Positions 13,239-25,800 of a stretch of DNA of 64,000 bases are shown piece after piece (position 1 is the first letter of the stretch; each line of letters opens with the position of its first letter). A model generated the notes under the pieces. It was given only the letters and a program-made list of their open reading frames with translations. It was not told the DNA's origin and searched no databases. This DNA comes from Numida meleagris (lineage: Eukaryota > Chordata > Aves > Galliformes > Numididae): positions 66,561,015-66,625,014 of the forward strand of contig NC_034409.1 in NCBI RefSeq assembly GCF_002078875.1. Direction: 5' to 3'. Both the position numbers and the translations under genes were made by a program.

Positions 13239-14227
13239 GTATTTATTCGTCAATATTTTTTATTCCAAAATAAGATAGCTTAGGGATGCAAGCGCTGACT
13301 GCCCTGCCACTGGCCTTCTGTGGTGGCACGTGGGGTGGGCTTGGCTTGTGTGAACGTGTTTGGTTGCAAAGATGATCTCAGAGTGGCTGATGTGCATGTG
13401 TTCTTCTCATCTGGTTAAACAGCAGCAGTTCTGAGTAGCTTGTGTTTTCAAACCACTGCTCTGATGTGTGCCTGGGAGATCTGTGTCCTTTCTCCCGCCT
13501 TCAACAACTTGAGAATAAAACAGCAGCAACCACAGCCGTGGCAGATACTTGGAGTCATCTGGGGTGCACTGTGCTTCTGAGCTGCCGGAGATGAGGTGGG
13601 GTTTGGGATGTCACACTGCCCAGTTTTGGTGGTTGAAGTGTTGGGCTTTCAGTCACACTTGGGGAAGATGCCATTTCAGGACGTTCAAGTGCAACTCAGA
13701 GACCCACAGTGTGTGAATAACTCTCCTAGCCACCGAGTGACAGCTCGAAGTAAAGGCAAATGCAGAGGACTTCATGCTCCCAGTCTCATCCTTGCACCAC
13801 TAACCATGCAAAACAGTCTAATCATGCAGGCGTCTTATACTGATGATATAAAAACAGTCAGCGAGTGTTGGTTAGGTGTTTAAACACTTCAGAAGAACAG
13901 GAATATGTAGTTCTATCTTCCTCCTAGTTTGAGCTTCATATTGATTTATCATGATAAGAGGTACCACTTGAGTTCTAATAATGTCTAGTTTTTTTTTTTT
14001 TTTCCCTTTTGCTATTACATATTTCTATGGCAGCTTTTACATGTGATATATTTTGGGTCACGCATTAATTTACACCAGTCTCTGTTCTGCAAAAAAGAGT
14101 TCACAAACTAAACAAAAAGGAATGAGGAGGGGGAAGTCTAGCAGAGCCCAGGCTTTTGTTTCATGTTTTGGATGCATTTTCTTTTTAAAATAAAATCGTT
14201 GATATGCATTTGCTTTTATTTTTCTAG

Positions 14228-14314
14228 CCTTCCTCTTGCTGATGACCGGGTTCCTGTTTGATCCTGTTTATAAGCTTCCGAAGGCTGAAAATAACCTCAA
14301 CTCCTCTGCATCGG
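14228..14314 (+). other. possible exon, unrecognised
   Basis: The segment is preceded by TTTTATTTTTCTAG, an acceptor-like site, and followed by GTAGGA, an acceptable donor. It is 87 nt long. Two frames have stops and the third is open across the whole segment, with LLLMTGFLFDPVYKLPKAEN in its middle. The protein is not recognised. Such chance exons are common in tens of kilobases of vertebrate DNA, so this is weak. Confidence 0.2.
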
Positions 14315-14734
14315 GTAGGAAAACAAAACCCTGTAGAGACATGCTGCAATTGCTCTGGAGGGCTAGCAATATGGAAGAGTGTGGTGCGAAGGAAGATCTT
14401 GTGGGGAAAAAAAAGGAGAAGGTTACTAGGTTACCACAAAAGACATTAGTGTACGCAATTTTTCTCACCCACTCTTTTGGACTGGGAGGAGGGGGAGGAT
14501 TGGGCATATCTGCAAATGAAGAAGACTGTTCCCCAGGATGCGTATTTCAAGTGTAGATGCTTAAAGTTTATCTGTACTATCTGTTACATGTTCAAGCAGC
14601 GTTGTAGTTCTATTTCAATGTATTCAAAACCTCCCAAAATGTAATTTTGAAAGAGTTAAAGGGCTTGAGTATCATTTAGAAATTTGCTGGCAAGATTAAA
14701 AAAAAAAAGAATCCCTACATTGTTATAAACTTCC

Positions 14735-14760
14735 GTGTATGTATGTATATATATATATAA
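14735..14760. repeat. (TGTA)n/(TA)n microsatellite
   Basis: TGTA units grade into seven or so TA units. Confidence 0.9.
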
Positions 14761-15639
14761 AATTAGTATTGATGCCTAAATAGACATATAGGCACTAGAT
14801 TTTTTACAAACACTCTGTAAAATGACATACGTTGAAGTCAGGGAGAGTGAGTGGAGGGCAATTCAGTTAAACGTTACTGTTGGCCTGACAGGAGCCTCAG
14901 CTCCAGGTAATTCCACAGTTAGAGCATCACCTCAATCCTGTAGTAGTCTGTGCTTAATCTGACTGCCATGAGTAGTAAATATTTGCAGAATTACGGGTTG
15001 ATGGTCAAGCACCTCCATAAGGTGTGTTTTGGTTTTGCTTTGTTGTTCCTTATCTTGCTGTCGGTAAGAGTGGAACGTGTGAAATGCTTCTGAGTGCAGT
15101 GAGATTATGCTAGGGTTAGACTTCATCTAGTCTGATCAGGTTGCTATCATAGTCATGTGTTCTACTGTAATTTGTCCACATTCAGAGGGCTGTTGCATGG
15201 TTCTTGTCAGGATGAAATTTGTAATTAACTCCAAATGTGGGTTTATGAGACTATCTGATAATATTCTGGTGTAAATCAGTGGTTTTATGTGTTGTAGTGA
15301 GGCCATAGGCATGTACCTGAGACGACAATCCAAGTCACAGCATTTTAAAATGAGTGATTTAACACCGAAAAAATTTGTGATTCACTTTTCTCTTTTCTAA
15401 CTGTCAGAAGTCAGTTGTGACATTCGTGTATTCTTCCTCTTCTAAGTAATCTTATCAAAGAAGAAATCGCTAATTTACCAACCAATGCTTAATAATCAAG
15501 GAAGTGAAACTTCTACTTGAGAGAAAAAAAGTAATTCTTTGCTGAGTTGCTGAATGATTTTAAATCATGTAAGCTCTCCGTGTACTGGGCAAATGACAGT
15601 TTTTTTTAAGGCTTTCATTCTGAGAAGGGGTCACCAGCC

Positions 15640-15900
15640 TTTGAGAATGAGCCACTTTGTTGACAAATCTGTCCTCTAAACCGAATGGCATTAATTAGAA
15701 TGTTAAGCTGCAGATTCTTACTTTTTAATGTGGGTGGGGTTATCAACAAAAAATTTATAATAAATTTGATTGAAGATGATTGTAAAAGGTCTGCCACCTG
15801 TAGATAAAAATGTGCATTACTACACATGATAATTATCGAGACTGAAGGCCATGACGCGATCCATTGACCTTTTGAAATCAAAACACTTACTATAAAGAAA
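15640..15900. promoter_or_regulatory. candidate conserved non-coding element
   Basis: Unique sequence with clustered TAAT words (GCATTAATTAGAATG near 15688, TTTATAATAAATTTGATTGA near 15753, GATAATTATCGA near 15828, which is nearly palindromic) and no repeat signature. Called from texture only. No promoter or coding signal was seen. Confidence 0.35.
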
Positions 15901-16309
15901 AAAAAGGCACCGATTTCTCCAGCTATGTTAAAATAGGACATGTCTATGTATTCAGCTGTATCGGTGCGCTGTAATATATCTAGGGAAAAAGACACTTCGG
16001 ATTATCTGTTAGACTCAAGTTTCCCATCTTCTCCTCTGTGGGCTTATAAATCTCTGACTGGTTTTGTATGTGTTGAGAGATCTTTTTTTGATCTAATGAA
16101 ATTGCTAAAAATATTCAGGTGTCTGAGATGGGAGCAAAGCATCTCTGAGCCACCCTACAAAAATAAACTAGTTTTGTATGTGCAGGATGAAAGGGTACAG
16201 AAACAGATTTCAGCTTCAGGCTTTGCAGAGGGGCATTTGCGGTGAGGGAGGGGAGAAACAACCCAGCAACTATCATTGTAAAAATTATGAAAAGCACTTT
16301 GATGGTCCT

Positions 16310-16570
16310 TTTTAAAGTCAGTTCACTAAATGGGGGCCAAAGCAAAAGCCTGAAAGGCAACTCGTAGCTTGCCATTAACAGCGTGAGCCCATCGCCGCTG
16401 TTTGCGGTTGAGAATGAGTGTTTCTGCGTGCAGTAATGGTGAGAAAAGCTAAAGGGAAATAAAGGATGCGAATGAAATGATTTTCTGTTTTCATATGAGT
16501 ACTTGGAACACCAAGCAAGCAAAGAAGCAGCAATTTTAGCTAAGCTTAATGTAATAGAAGACCACTGCAC
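16310..16570. promoter_or_regulatory. candidate conserved non-coding element
   Basis: Repeat-free stretch with GCCATTAACAGCGTGAGCCC near 16370 and CAGTAATGGTGAG near 16431. It is more even in base composition and richer in CpG than its neighbours. A minus-strand frame of 151 codons crosses it but resembles no known protein. Composition-only call. Confidence 0.3.
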
Positions 16571-17429
16571 CCAAACTGTCTCAGCAGAACTTCCTGCATA
16601 ATTAGATTGTAAATCTTCTCAACTGAGGAAGTTTTGCCCAGGGTCAGATTGTCTAAGTAATAACCCATTCTACATAAATTAGAAGATTTGAACTGCTGGG
16701 ATACCTTATTACATTAGTTTTGTTTTTATTCCTAATATAACTAAGAAGAACAAATGCAACAATTCTTTTTCCTTTTCTTCTTTTTAATTATGTTTCATCT
16801 CTTTAACTTTCGATTACCTCAAAAGGCCTTTCCTTGTAGGTTTTGGATTTTTCCTGAGCAATGATGATGAAGTTGCCATCTAGGCAAATTAATATATTTT
16901 TAATATACTTCAGAAAGTGATACCAGTGAATCTTTTGGCCACCAGATTGTGTGATATCACTTCCTTTGTGAAGTATTTACTGAGAGATGCTGCTGCTCCC
17001 TAATCGTGCTCTTCTGTGATGCTGAAGTTTTACCTCACACTGTGACTCCTTTGTTCTGCAAAGAATAGAATTGCCATCTTGAGGGTAAGAATTAATGAAC
17101 ATCAATTTACCAACAGTTAAGTTTTTAATTCAATTATTTTCTTTGAGGGAAATGAGACTGTGGGTACTTGACTTGTATATGCAGCTGTATGTAAAAGTGG
17201 CAGGGGGCTAGATCCCGAGGTCATTTTTCAGTCAAAAATCACCACTGGGATTTCAGTATTTGACTTACACAAAGGGAACAATTTGCAGTGTAACACCAAT
17301 TAATGTGACTTGTTAGTGGTGTTTTTTTGATCTATATCTGACTTCCCCTACAAAATGGAGGAGTGATCAACTATTTGGGAAAGCCTATACTTACTTTTAC
17401 AGCAGATCTAGAGGTTGTTACCGTATTTC
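16571..17429. other. unique non-coding DNA
   Basis: AT-rich, with no repeat, exon or RNA gene recognised. Confidence 0.65.
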
Positions 17430-17716
17430 AAAGAATCAGAGAATCGTTTGAAATGGAAGGGACCCTTAAAGGCTATTTAGTCCAACTCCTCTGCAGTGAA
17501 CGAGGATACCTACAGCTCGGTCAGGGGCTCAAAACCTGGTCCAGCCTGACCTTGAATGTCTCCAGGGACAGAGCATCCACCACCTCTCTGGGCAACCTGT
17601 GCCAGTGCTTCACTACCCTCATCATTAAAAACTTCTTCCTTATATCCATTCTAAATCTCCCCTCTTTTAGTTTGAAACCATTTCCCCTTCTATCACAACA
17701 GACCCTGCTGAAGGGT
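17430..17716 (-). mobile_element. CR1 LINE 3' fragment, antisense
   Basis: Read on the plus strand it starts with AGAATCAGAGAATCGTTTG and continues through GGAAGGGACCCTTAAAGG, TCCAACTCCTCTGCAG, CAGCCTGACCTTGAATGTCT, CAGAGCATCCACCACCTCTC and GAAACCATTTCCCCTTCTATC. This is the standard order of a CR1 3' region in reverse orientation. A 178-codon plus-strand frame over it is an antisense accident. Confidence 0.92.
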
Positions 17717-20700
17717 CCGCCCCCTTCTTTCTTTCGTATTTTTATTTTTACATTTTACATTTTATTTTTATTTTCACTCATTCTTTTTACATATTTAAAG
17801 CCATTTTTAAGAGTCAGACATATTAAAATTTCAGGACTAGGCCCTCAAGATGTCTGTGTGCGCTCCACCATTCCCAAAAACTGGGGAGCAGAGATGTAGT
17901 GAGACTTGTGCAAAGGCTTGTGACCCTACAGGCTTCCAGTTCTTGGGGTATTTAGGTCTGTTATGTGTATGCACAAGTTCTAGACCTGTGCAATAATACA
18001 GCTGGTAGCAGGATTGTGAAACTGGTCTGATCTAGATTCATGGGGATTTTTCTCTCAGGTGTGCAAGGGTTGAAGCAGTTTACAGAAAAAGAGAAACCTA
18101 TACGGCAAGGAGGTCAGCTTCTGTCGTTAGTGATGTTTTTAAATGTGTCTCTCGTTAGTAAAAGTTCATGTGTAACATTATGATAGATATATTCTTTTTC
18201 AGAGAAAAAGGAAGCGGTCTTGGGAGGGGGGAAGTATGAATTCCATATTTCCAACCCTATGCCCAGGGGTAGAAAAATTCAAAAACTAAATGGGTAATTT
18301 TTGGATTTGAAAATACGGGAGTATTTAGATTACCTGATTCTATCTGCTCAGCTCCCTGCTGACTCTGTGCTCAGCTTACTGGCTGAGCGCTGGCAGCTGA
18401 AGGCGAAGCCTAAGTTCTGCTGGGGACATGAAGAGGTCCTGAAAACAGAGGTATTCCCAGGCCAGAGTCACCCTTCTTTCAACGGTTGTGCAAGGAACAG
18501 CATGTTTTTAATTTTTCTCTATTGCTGTGTGACCCTCGTGGCTGTGGAAAAGGAATACCATTTTAGAAGACATGAAGGAAAGAAGTTGAGGATCTGCGAA
18601 AGGCCTTTGAAACTGATATTTTGGGAAAACGCCAAAGTGTTCAGGTCCTCCTGGAAGCATGCATAAGCAATGGAAGTCAAAAATAATGTTTTAAAATCCA
18701 AACTCACTAACATTGCTGCCATTACAATCCTTATAAAATTACTTTTATGTGTTTAAATTGTTTATTATTATTATTTAGCAGCAAGTAGCACTGTCTTTTC
18801 TCAGGAACTCCAGAAATAAAGAAAATCAGAAATCAGACCTCCAGACTACTTTTGAGGCAGAAATAATCCAACCATTATTTCTGGTGTAAAAGCTTTGTGA
18901 ATAGCATCATTTGCCTAGAAGCTGTTTTCCAACCTAATAACTCCCGGAATAATGACCTAAAACTGTTTCCAAGAGGATTAAGGCCCATATAACTATTAGG
19001 AAGTATAAGTTTTTGAAAAAGCTTATTTCTCATTGGCTGAGAGGTGAGTTTTGATTTAGGTTAAAGCTGCTTGCTTAGGAGCATCAGTTTCAATCTCTCT
19101 GAAGTCAAAAGTGGTAAAGTAATCCTCTGGAGAAGGATTGTCTGAGGGTTATTATATATATATAGAATATGTGTGTATATGGAGATATTACTTATTGCTG
19201 TAATGACCTCAAAGATGGTCATTTAACTGGGGTTTTAATCCGTTTGGAAGGGAGGTTTTAATCTTGGGCTTTAGTTTGCCTTGGGAAAAAAAACATTCGG
19301 AATGGGCTGAGATAGCAGCTGGACACTTAGCTTGTTGGTTAATCATCACCTGAACGCTCTTCCTCGGAGAAACCGGAACAGAGAATTGACCATCTCCCAT
19401 GGTATGGGTGTAGTTTTAAGGTTTCACACTCGCTGTGTGTGCCCTACTCCTGTTAATTGCTTTTTTAGCTACTGTGATCTGTAAAAAGGAGGGAGGAGAA
19501 AATGTGGGCTCAGAGTGACTTGAGAATATCTGCAGCACAGGGGTCAGGCATTAACAGTTAGTGGAAAGCGTGGATTTGCAGCTGAATCCCTTTGATAGAA
19601 GTACAACTCAGTGAGCAGCTCTTTAAATTGGCAAAACTTCCCAACCGTGCATCAAAATACCGGTGACAGACTTTTGCAGAAGAAAGCACGTGAATTCTCG
19701 CTGAAATGGCGGTTAACCACCTTTTGGGTTTTTTTTACCTTTTTGAAATAATTGGACCTAGTGCCATAGCTTCTGTCGGGATCCCCAGAGTGTTTCAGCA
19801 GTTCTCACTGAAGTCCTGAAACTACCAGGGACTTCAGGCAGCTTTCTCACAGGGTGCCTTCACTGACCACAGTCAGGATTGTTTTGTGTACGTCCCAAGA
19901 CCACAGTCACATAAGGAGGTGAAAGTAAACATCTGGCATTAGCAGAGTAAAATAAAATTGGTTTTGTTCCATAAGCAGCGGGTATCACCTGTCATTTGGG
20001 AATTTGTAATAATACACTTGTGCTGTATTAAGACTGGCCTTGGGTAAGTTTGGTCTTGCGTGCAATCTAAAGGTGAGTTAGCAAATGCTTTCACTGGAAA
20101 AAAAAAAGTGCCAATTTTGAGAGACACTGAAATCAACATTAAAAAAAATGCAGAAAGGACTTAATCAGTGTTGATGCCTAACACATAGCTGAACTGGGCT
20201 CTGTTTAGACAAACTCACTCTAGTAATTTTTGCATTCATTTATTTTAGCCACAATAGAGAAAGGCAAAGAAGTGTTTGCTGATCAGATTTGTGGCCAAAT
20301 TCTTATTTCTGATGCAAGGTGCACAGTGCCAAAAATCTGATGCATATGCTTACGAAAGATTTTTCTGGTTCTATATGTGCTATAAATATATTCCACATGG
20401 CTTTATTACAAAGCTCTCTGTTATTTCAGTAAATCACAAGCTACTAAGCCAAATCCAAAGAAGGTGAAGCTCTGAATAAAATTCTTTAACATTTTATGAC
20501 TTGAAACTCTCTTTTAGAATATATTTGTTTCATTACTTTGTGGCTTTGATGGTCTCAGTTGGGTAAGCATTGAAAAGAGGCAAAAAATCTTTTCACAAAA
20601 TTGTCTTGTTGCAGTTAGGTTAGCAGACAAGGAGAAAAAAATTCCTAGTGTGTATTTTCTTTTTCCCCAGTAGTCTGGATTTCAATTATAAACAAGGAAA

Positions 20701-21879
20701 ATATAGTTTCTAGTTAAAATAAATTAAGAAATACTGCTGCTGAAGATGGTGCTTGATGTGATCAAGTTTTGCCTAGAGTGAATACAAGTCTTTCCTGGGT
20801 TTTCACAGCAGAAATCTGTGCTCCCTCCATTCTCAGCTGTGGGACTAAGAGTGTGATTGCAGCTTCGTCTCCTTAAGCCTGCAGACAGGTCTATATGGTG
20901 GCCCTGCACCTCCTCAGCATCTCCCCACGCAACAATGAAATGAAACCTAGCAGTTGTCTAGCTGGTTTCTCTTTAATTTAAGAACATAGAATTCCAGCAT
21001 TTGAATATTGAAAGATGAGAAAAGAGAGTGGAAGTGGAGGAACAGGGTTTGGTAAACCTGTGCAGCAAACTAAAAGTAGAACTACGGAGATATTTCCCTG
21101 CTGCAAGCAACAGGTCACTCTCGTTCTCCCCATTTATTTAATCCCCAACCACTTTGTACCAGAACCAAAGGAATTTGAGTGAATTCCTTTTCTTCTTATT
21201 GTTTTTGTTGTTGCTGTTTTGTTGTTTTATTATTTTGTTGATGTTTTGTTTTGTTTTCCAGCAGCAGCTTGATGTTTCCAATGTAAAGTGTTGTCGCAAC
21301 TGGGGATACGAATGGACTATCATCCCAGTTGGTTGCTTGTCCCTTGCCCATAATCAGAATTATGCCTTCTTACTGTATTTTTTCCACATACACAAGCTTT
21401 TATTCTTTCTATAGTTGTAAATTTGAGCTACTAAACAGCTTGCTCCCTGCCATGCATTGTCTTGTGCAGCCGCTAAGAAAAAGCCAAGAATAAACCAGTT
21501 TGAGGTTGTCACTTATACCTGTGACACCACGGTGGTGATTACTGGGTTTGGGAAAACTTCAGGACAGCGATATTGCACCATACAGTCAAGGGAAGTATCA
21601 CTGGGAATGTAGGGCTAGGTAGGCGAGGAGGGCAGTACCAGCAAGTCTGGGCTTTCTGGTCTCACAGTCAAGTTTCAGCAGTGTCAGAACAGTGTTCTGC
21701 ATCTTTCTGAGTGCCTGCCTCACTGCGCATCTCCATTGGGGTGCCCACGGGGCAGCACCCTAGGGCTGCTCCTGGGCTGTGCGCTGGGAGCCTCCACGCT
21801 GGGAGAGCCAGGGCTCCAGCAGGGACAACCTGGGAGACAGGAGAGCTGATGGCTTCGATTTCTGCACCTTTGAAAGGGT
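17717..21879. other. unique non-coding region
   Basis: AT-rich DNA just after the CR1, with a T/TTTTA-rich patch at about 17725-17800, a short TA run near 19155 and a TTG/TTTTG-rich patch at about 21190-21260. No gene was recognised. Confidence 0.6.
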
Positions 21880-22230
21880 TAAAGCTGAGGTGCTCTATTG
21901 TATTAATGATGGTTGTCTTTCTGCAGAGCCCATTGGGCTCTTTCAGGGGCCTCTCAAAACAATGAGTGCAGTGAGGCTGTTCTGTCTAATTACTCCAAGA
22001 CAGGGATGCTAAAGAGGAATTAATGACAGTTGACAAGTGCAATTAATAATTATAGCAAAGCCGGGAGTCATGCAGCAGGCAGATGACAATAACAGGGTAA
22101 CTGTACATGACAGCTTTCATCCGTTCACCCCCTCCCTTCTCTCTTTTACCCTTTAATGTGGGCTGCTGCATGCAGCCGGGCCTTGCCGCATGCTGACAGG
22201 GAGGGAGAAGGCGCTGAGATCTGGTCACTT
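21880..22230. promoter_or_regulatory. candidate conserved non-coding element
   Basis: A repeat-free stretch with GTATTAATGATGG near 21900, GTCTAATTACTCC near 21985, GAATTAATGACAGTTGACAA near 22017 (a MEIS/PBX-like word beside a TAAT core) and GCAATTAATAATTATAGC near 22039. The density of TAAT and TGACAG words is much higher than around it. No coding frame explains it. Function is inferred from texture. Confidence 0.42.
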
Positions 22231-22559
22231 GGCTTTGGCCGAGTTCTCACCTCCCCTCAGTCGATCCCTCTTAAAATAAATAATAAAAACAAAAAATAAT
22301 AAAAAAAAATAACGGACAGCACCAACTTAGCGGCACGGGCTTCTGTTAGCTTTCACGGTCAGGTGTTGACAAGACTGCTTAAAATTCATGTTGGGAGATT
22401 GGAAGGAGAAGGGGACAGGGAAAGGCAGCAGCAAGCTGGAGTTGAAGTGGGATTTCCATATCAAAGGCCAGGCCTTTGGCTCTGAATGGTAATTAAAGTA
22501 CCCAGATTTCATCTCCTTGGTCAGCTCATGAAAAGGAAAAAAAAATTAGAGAGAGGATT

Positions 22560-22820
22560 TTTTCACTCCCTTTAGACTACAGTACGGCAAGCAGTAAATT
22601 AAATGAAAGTTGAGCTAAAAGGTGCCTAACGCTTCAATCTTTTGCATCTAATAGAATCTATGATGTTTTTAAAGCATTTATTCAGTTCACATCTTCATCT
22701 TGCTGTGATTATAAAGGATATCATGTCTGCTTACATTTATTGGGCACACATCTTGGCCATCCCAGGGTTGTAAAAGGATTTCACTTTGCATTATGTTGCT
22801 GTTGTGTTATGGCCTTTCGG
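22560..22820. promoter_or_regulatory. candidate conserved non-coding element
   Basis: Unique sequence with GCAGTAAATTAAATGAAAG near 22590, GTGATTATAAAGGATATC near 22705 and TTACATTTATTGGGC near 22731, ending at a poly-A run at 22826-22838. No repeat landmarks. Composition-only call. Confidence 0.33.
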
Positions 22821-25800
22821 TTAATAAAAAAAAAAAAAAGCAACAGAATAAAAAACGTGGGGAGAGAGAGAAAAGAAGCACATTTCTCTGTAATTCCTAG
22901 CTGGTCATTGTAAGAACCACCAACACTGAGAACCAAATAAATGCAAATTTAATGAAGCATGGGGAACCGGTAATGAGATACAACAGCCTCTCACCTTGAG
23001 GTTGCTGGTTCAGACCTAGACCGGGGCGCTATGGGAAGTGGCCACAAACCAGCAGCCACGTGGCAGTAAATGTGCAATGTTTTGTCACCTCAGTCTGGTT
23101 CCCAGTGGTGTGCAGTGATGAAATGAAAACCTTACTTGCATTTGCTAATGGTGTCTCTTCAGGGACGAGGGCTGTGTGAGCTCTGGATTTTCTGCCCCTC
23201 ACTTGAATCCCATTCTAGTCACTCTGTGCTGTAAAGTGAGGCACCCCACCCCAAGGTCTTTGAAGCCATTGATTTTCACCTTTTGTGGGCAGTGGGTAAA
23301 CACTCAAAGCCCAAGAGTTTCACAAACGTCGCTGGCATCCTCATTTACTCTCTGGTTTCTGTTTAGGTCTGGGGTTGCCAAGCAGTCTCTCAACTCCTTG
23401 GCCTTCTGCCTCTGGGTTTGCACCTCAGTAGACCCACAGTCTCACCGTCAGGCCCTGAGGGAAAAACTAGTTCAGATCTTCTCACTTCTGCTCTATTGCT
23501 GTGGCAGATGAAAAGGATCCCAACCTTGAGTTTCAGAGCTGTGTGTGTCTAATTGAAGGTGACCAGACTGGGCCTCGTTTACCTGCGGGCTGAGTCAGAG
23601 CCTGCCATAACTCACTGGAAGTACGTCTCCTGGCCCCACTGGATGCTGGATCAGTTCCCTGAGTTGAAACCCTGCAGTCTTAATGTTTTGTTGCATTTTC
23701 CTATAGTTACATCTCAACAATTACAAATTTAGGCCTTCTGATATGACCATTTTAGTACAACACGTTATAGATCTAGGCAGTGCAGGTGATGTCCTCTCTG
23801 TATTAACATAGCTACTGTGATGGAAGGTGTGGAAAGAAGTTGAAACAAAACTTTGAATAATTAAGATCAAAATTTGAAAAGAGAGAGGAGGGAAGGGCAA
23901 AGTACTGCAACAGATAGTAAGAACGTAAAAATGAGCCAAACTAAATTCTAGCTGAACTCAAAAGCACCCTGAACTTCAGAGGTTTACAAACGTAGACTTG
24001 TATTCTAAATACTAGGACTATTTTTCTTCTTCCCCTTCTCTTTTTCTTCCTTTCTTGCTCTTTTCCTTCTCCTTCCTAGCTCTCTAAGGCACTCTCTCCT
24101 TCCCCTCCCCCCCCCCCCCCCAAGTGCATCATTTTCTGCTATTGTGTTTAAAAAACTCTGCTGCAGGGGCTCTGAAATGAATAAAAATGTAATCCTCAAT
24201 GTGCCCATTGTGCACTCTCATTTGTTTTTGCTGTATCGATTTATCAGCAGAGGGAAATTACTTGCTGGAAGAGAGGATGCCAGTCAGAATGACATTTATT
24301 TCATAGTACAAGGAGGCTCTCCAGCGTGTTTCCATGTAACCCAGATATTGGAGCTGTAAAAGGGCTTGTAACAAGGTTTAGTGCTATGATTAGATCGTGT
24401 GGAGCACCTTGCTTTCATAACAACAGGCACTTGGCTGGAGCCAAGGCCTCAGGTTATGGTCAAATTTTTTTTTTAATTCCTTTTTTCTTAATACAGAGTA
24501 TGTAGCTTGCACCCCAAAATACTTCTCTGTTCAAAACTCAACCCTGTAAACTTGTGAAATGTCATTTGGTATTTGTAAAGGGTCTTTATAAGGAGCTTTT
24601 GTGTCACGGAGCTAAAAGGAGAAAAAGATAACATATTTACTTATTAATCTCTTTAGCATTGTGCTTCCTTGCATTTCTAGTGAAATAACACCATGATTTT
24701 AATTCACCAAAACAAATCTTTTCCTCTGGTGGTTGTAAGCTACAGTTGCTCAAGGCTAACAATTACCTGTAAAAATGAAGCGTATTCCTTGTCCCAAACT
24801 ATAACAGTCATATACACATTGCAGATAAAGATAGGATTCAAGAAACTGAATCCTGGCCACAGTGTTCTTGTTTCCGCCGCTGTTCCTGGACAGTTTGTGC
24901 CAAGGGCTTTGCTGTGATTTCTTGCGGCCAGTGTCCATCGAGCTCAGCAGCCCCTTTTCAACAGCATCCAGCATCAGGTGGCTCCAGGGGAGACCCCAGA
25001 GACCAGAACAGGCTATCCTCCAATGGGCTGCTCTTTAGCAAATGGATATTGGCTTATCCTCTACAGCATTTCATATACATTAGGATACTTTCTGTTAGAA
25101 GACATTCTTAAAAGACTTGACATATTTATGGCTCTTTAAGAACCTGGGCCTGGAAATAACCTTCTGAGTTGTCAAGCTCTTCCTCCTAGCAGGGATATTG
25201 ATAGCATATAACCTTCATTAATTTCCTGTGATTTTATTTATTGGCATAGATGTGAAGTTGTTGCTCATTTCTTCAAGTCTGTAGCTCTCTCTCTTTGACT
25301 TACCCCAGGTCATGAGCTCCTGCGATGTCATATGGCACGGGGCTTTGGGGTGAGATATGCCCTGCTGTCTGGGGGCTGTTCTTGCCCTGAGCTGTGATGT
25401 TGGCAGGGAGCCCACAGCACCTGGCTATGGTTGCAGCGTGTGGAAGTGGGCAGTGAGGTGCAGGGAGTTGTGTCTGCAGTGAGGGTTGCTCAACACATTC
25501 CATCCTAAAACTCTTCTGAGCTGTTTATAGCTTTGCCAAATGATTTCAGCTTTGGCTGATATTTTCCATTTGGGGTGATTGCCTCAGACATTTACAAAAA
25601 AAAATTAAAAGGAATTTTCAGCCAAAATAACTCAGCTGTTCCAAAACTGAGAGAAAAATAAGTTGTTTTGCTTTTTATTACGAGTATTCTTCCTACTGTC
25701 TTGACAGGAAGCTCAGCTCCCAGGTTACAAGGCTCTGAAATGCCAGCTTTTTTGTATCTAGCAATTTCTTGTAACTGGTTAAATAACCTGGGGAGCCCTT

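Larger units (their letters stand above)
9931..15639. other. long unique non-coding region
   Basis: No recognisable gene. Contents are a (CA)n run at 10155-10175, an AT/GTT-rich patch around 11080-11180, a 26-T run at 13208-13233, a TGTA/TA run at 14735-14760, and one splice-flanked open segment at 14228-14314 that is listed separately. Confidence 0.6.

Noticed and set aside
17363..17899. A 178-codon plus-strand frame
   Set aside because: Most of it is the reverse complement of a CR1 3' end followed by a T-rich patch, which explains the lack of stops.
22985..23045. tRNA-like B box (GGTTCAGACC) suggesting a tRNA or SINE
   Set aside because: No A box at the right distance and no closing acceptor stem, so neither a tRNA nor a SINE could be supported.
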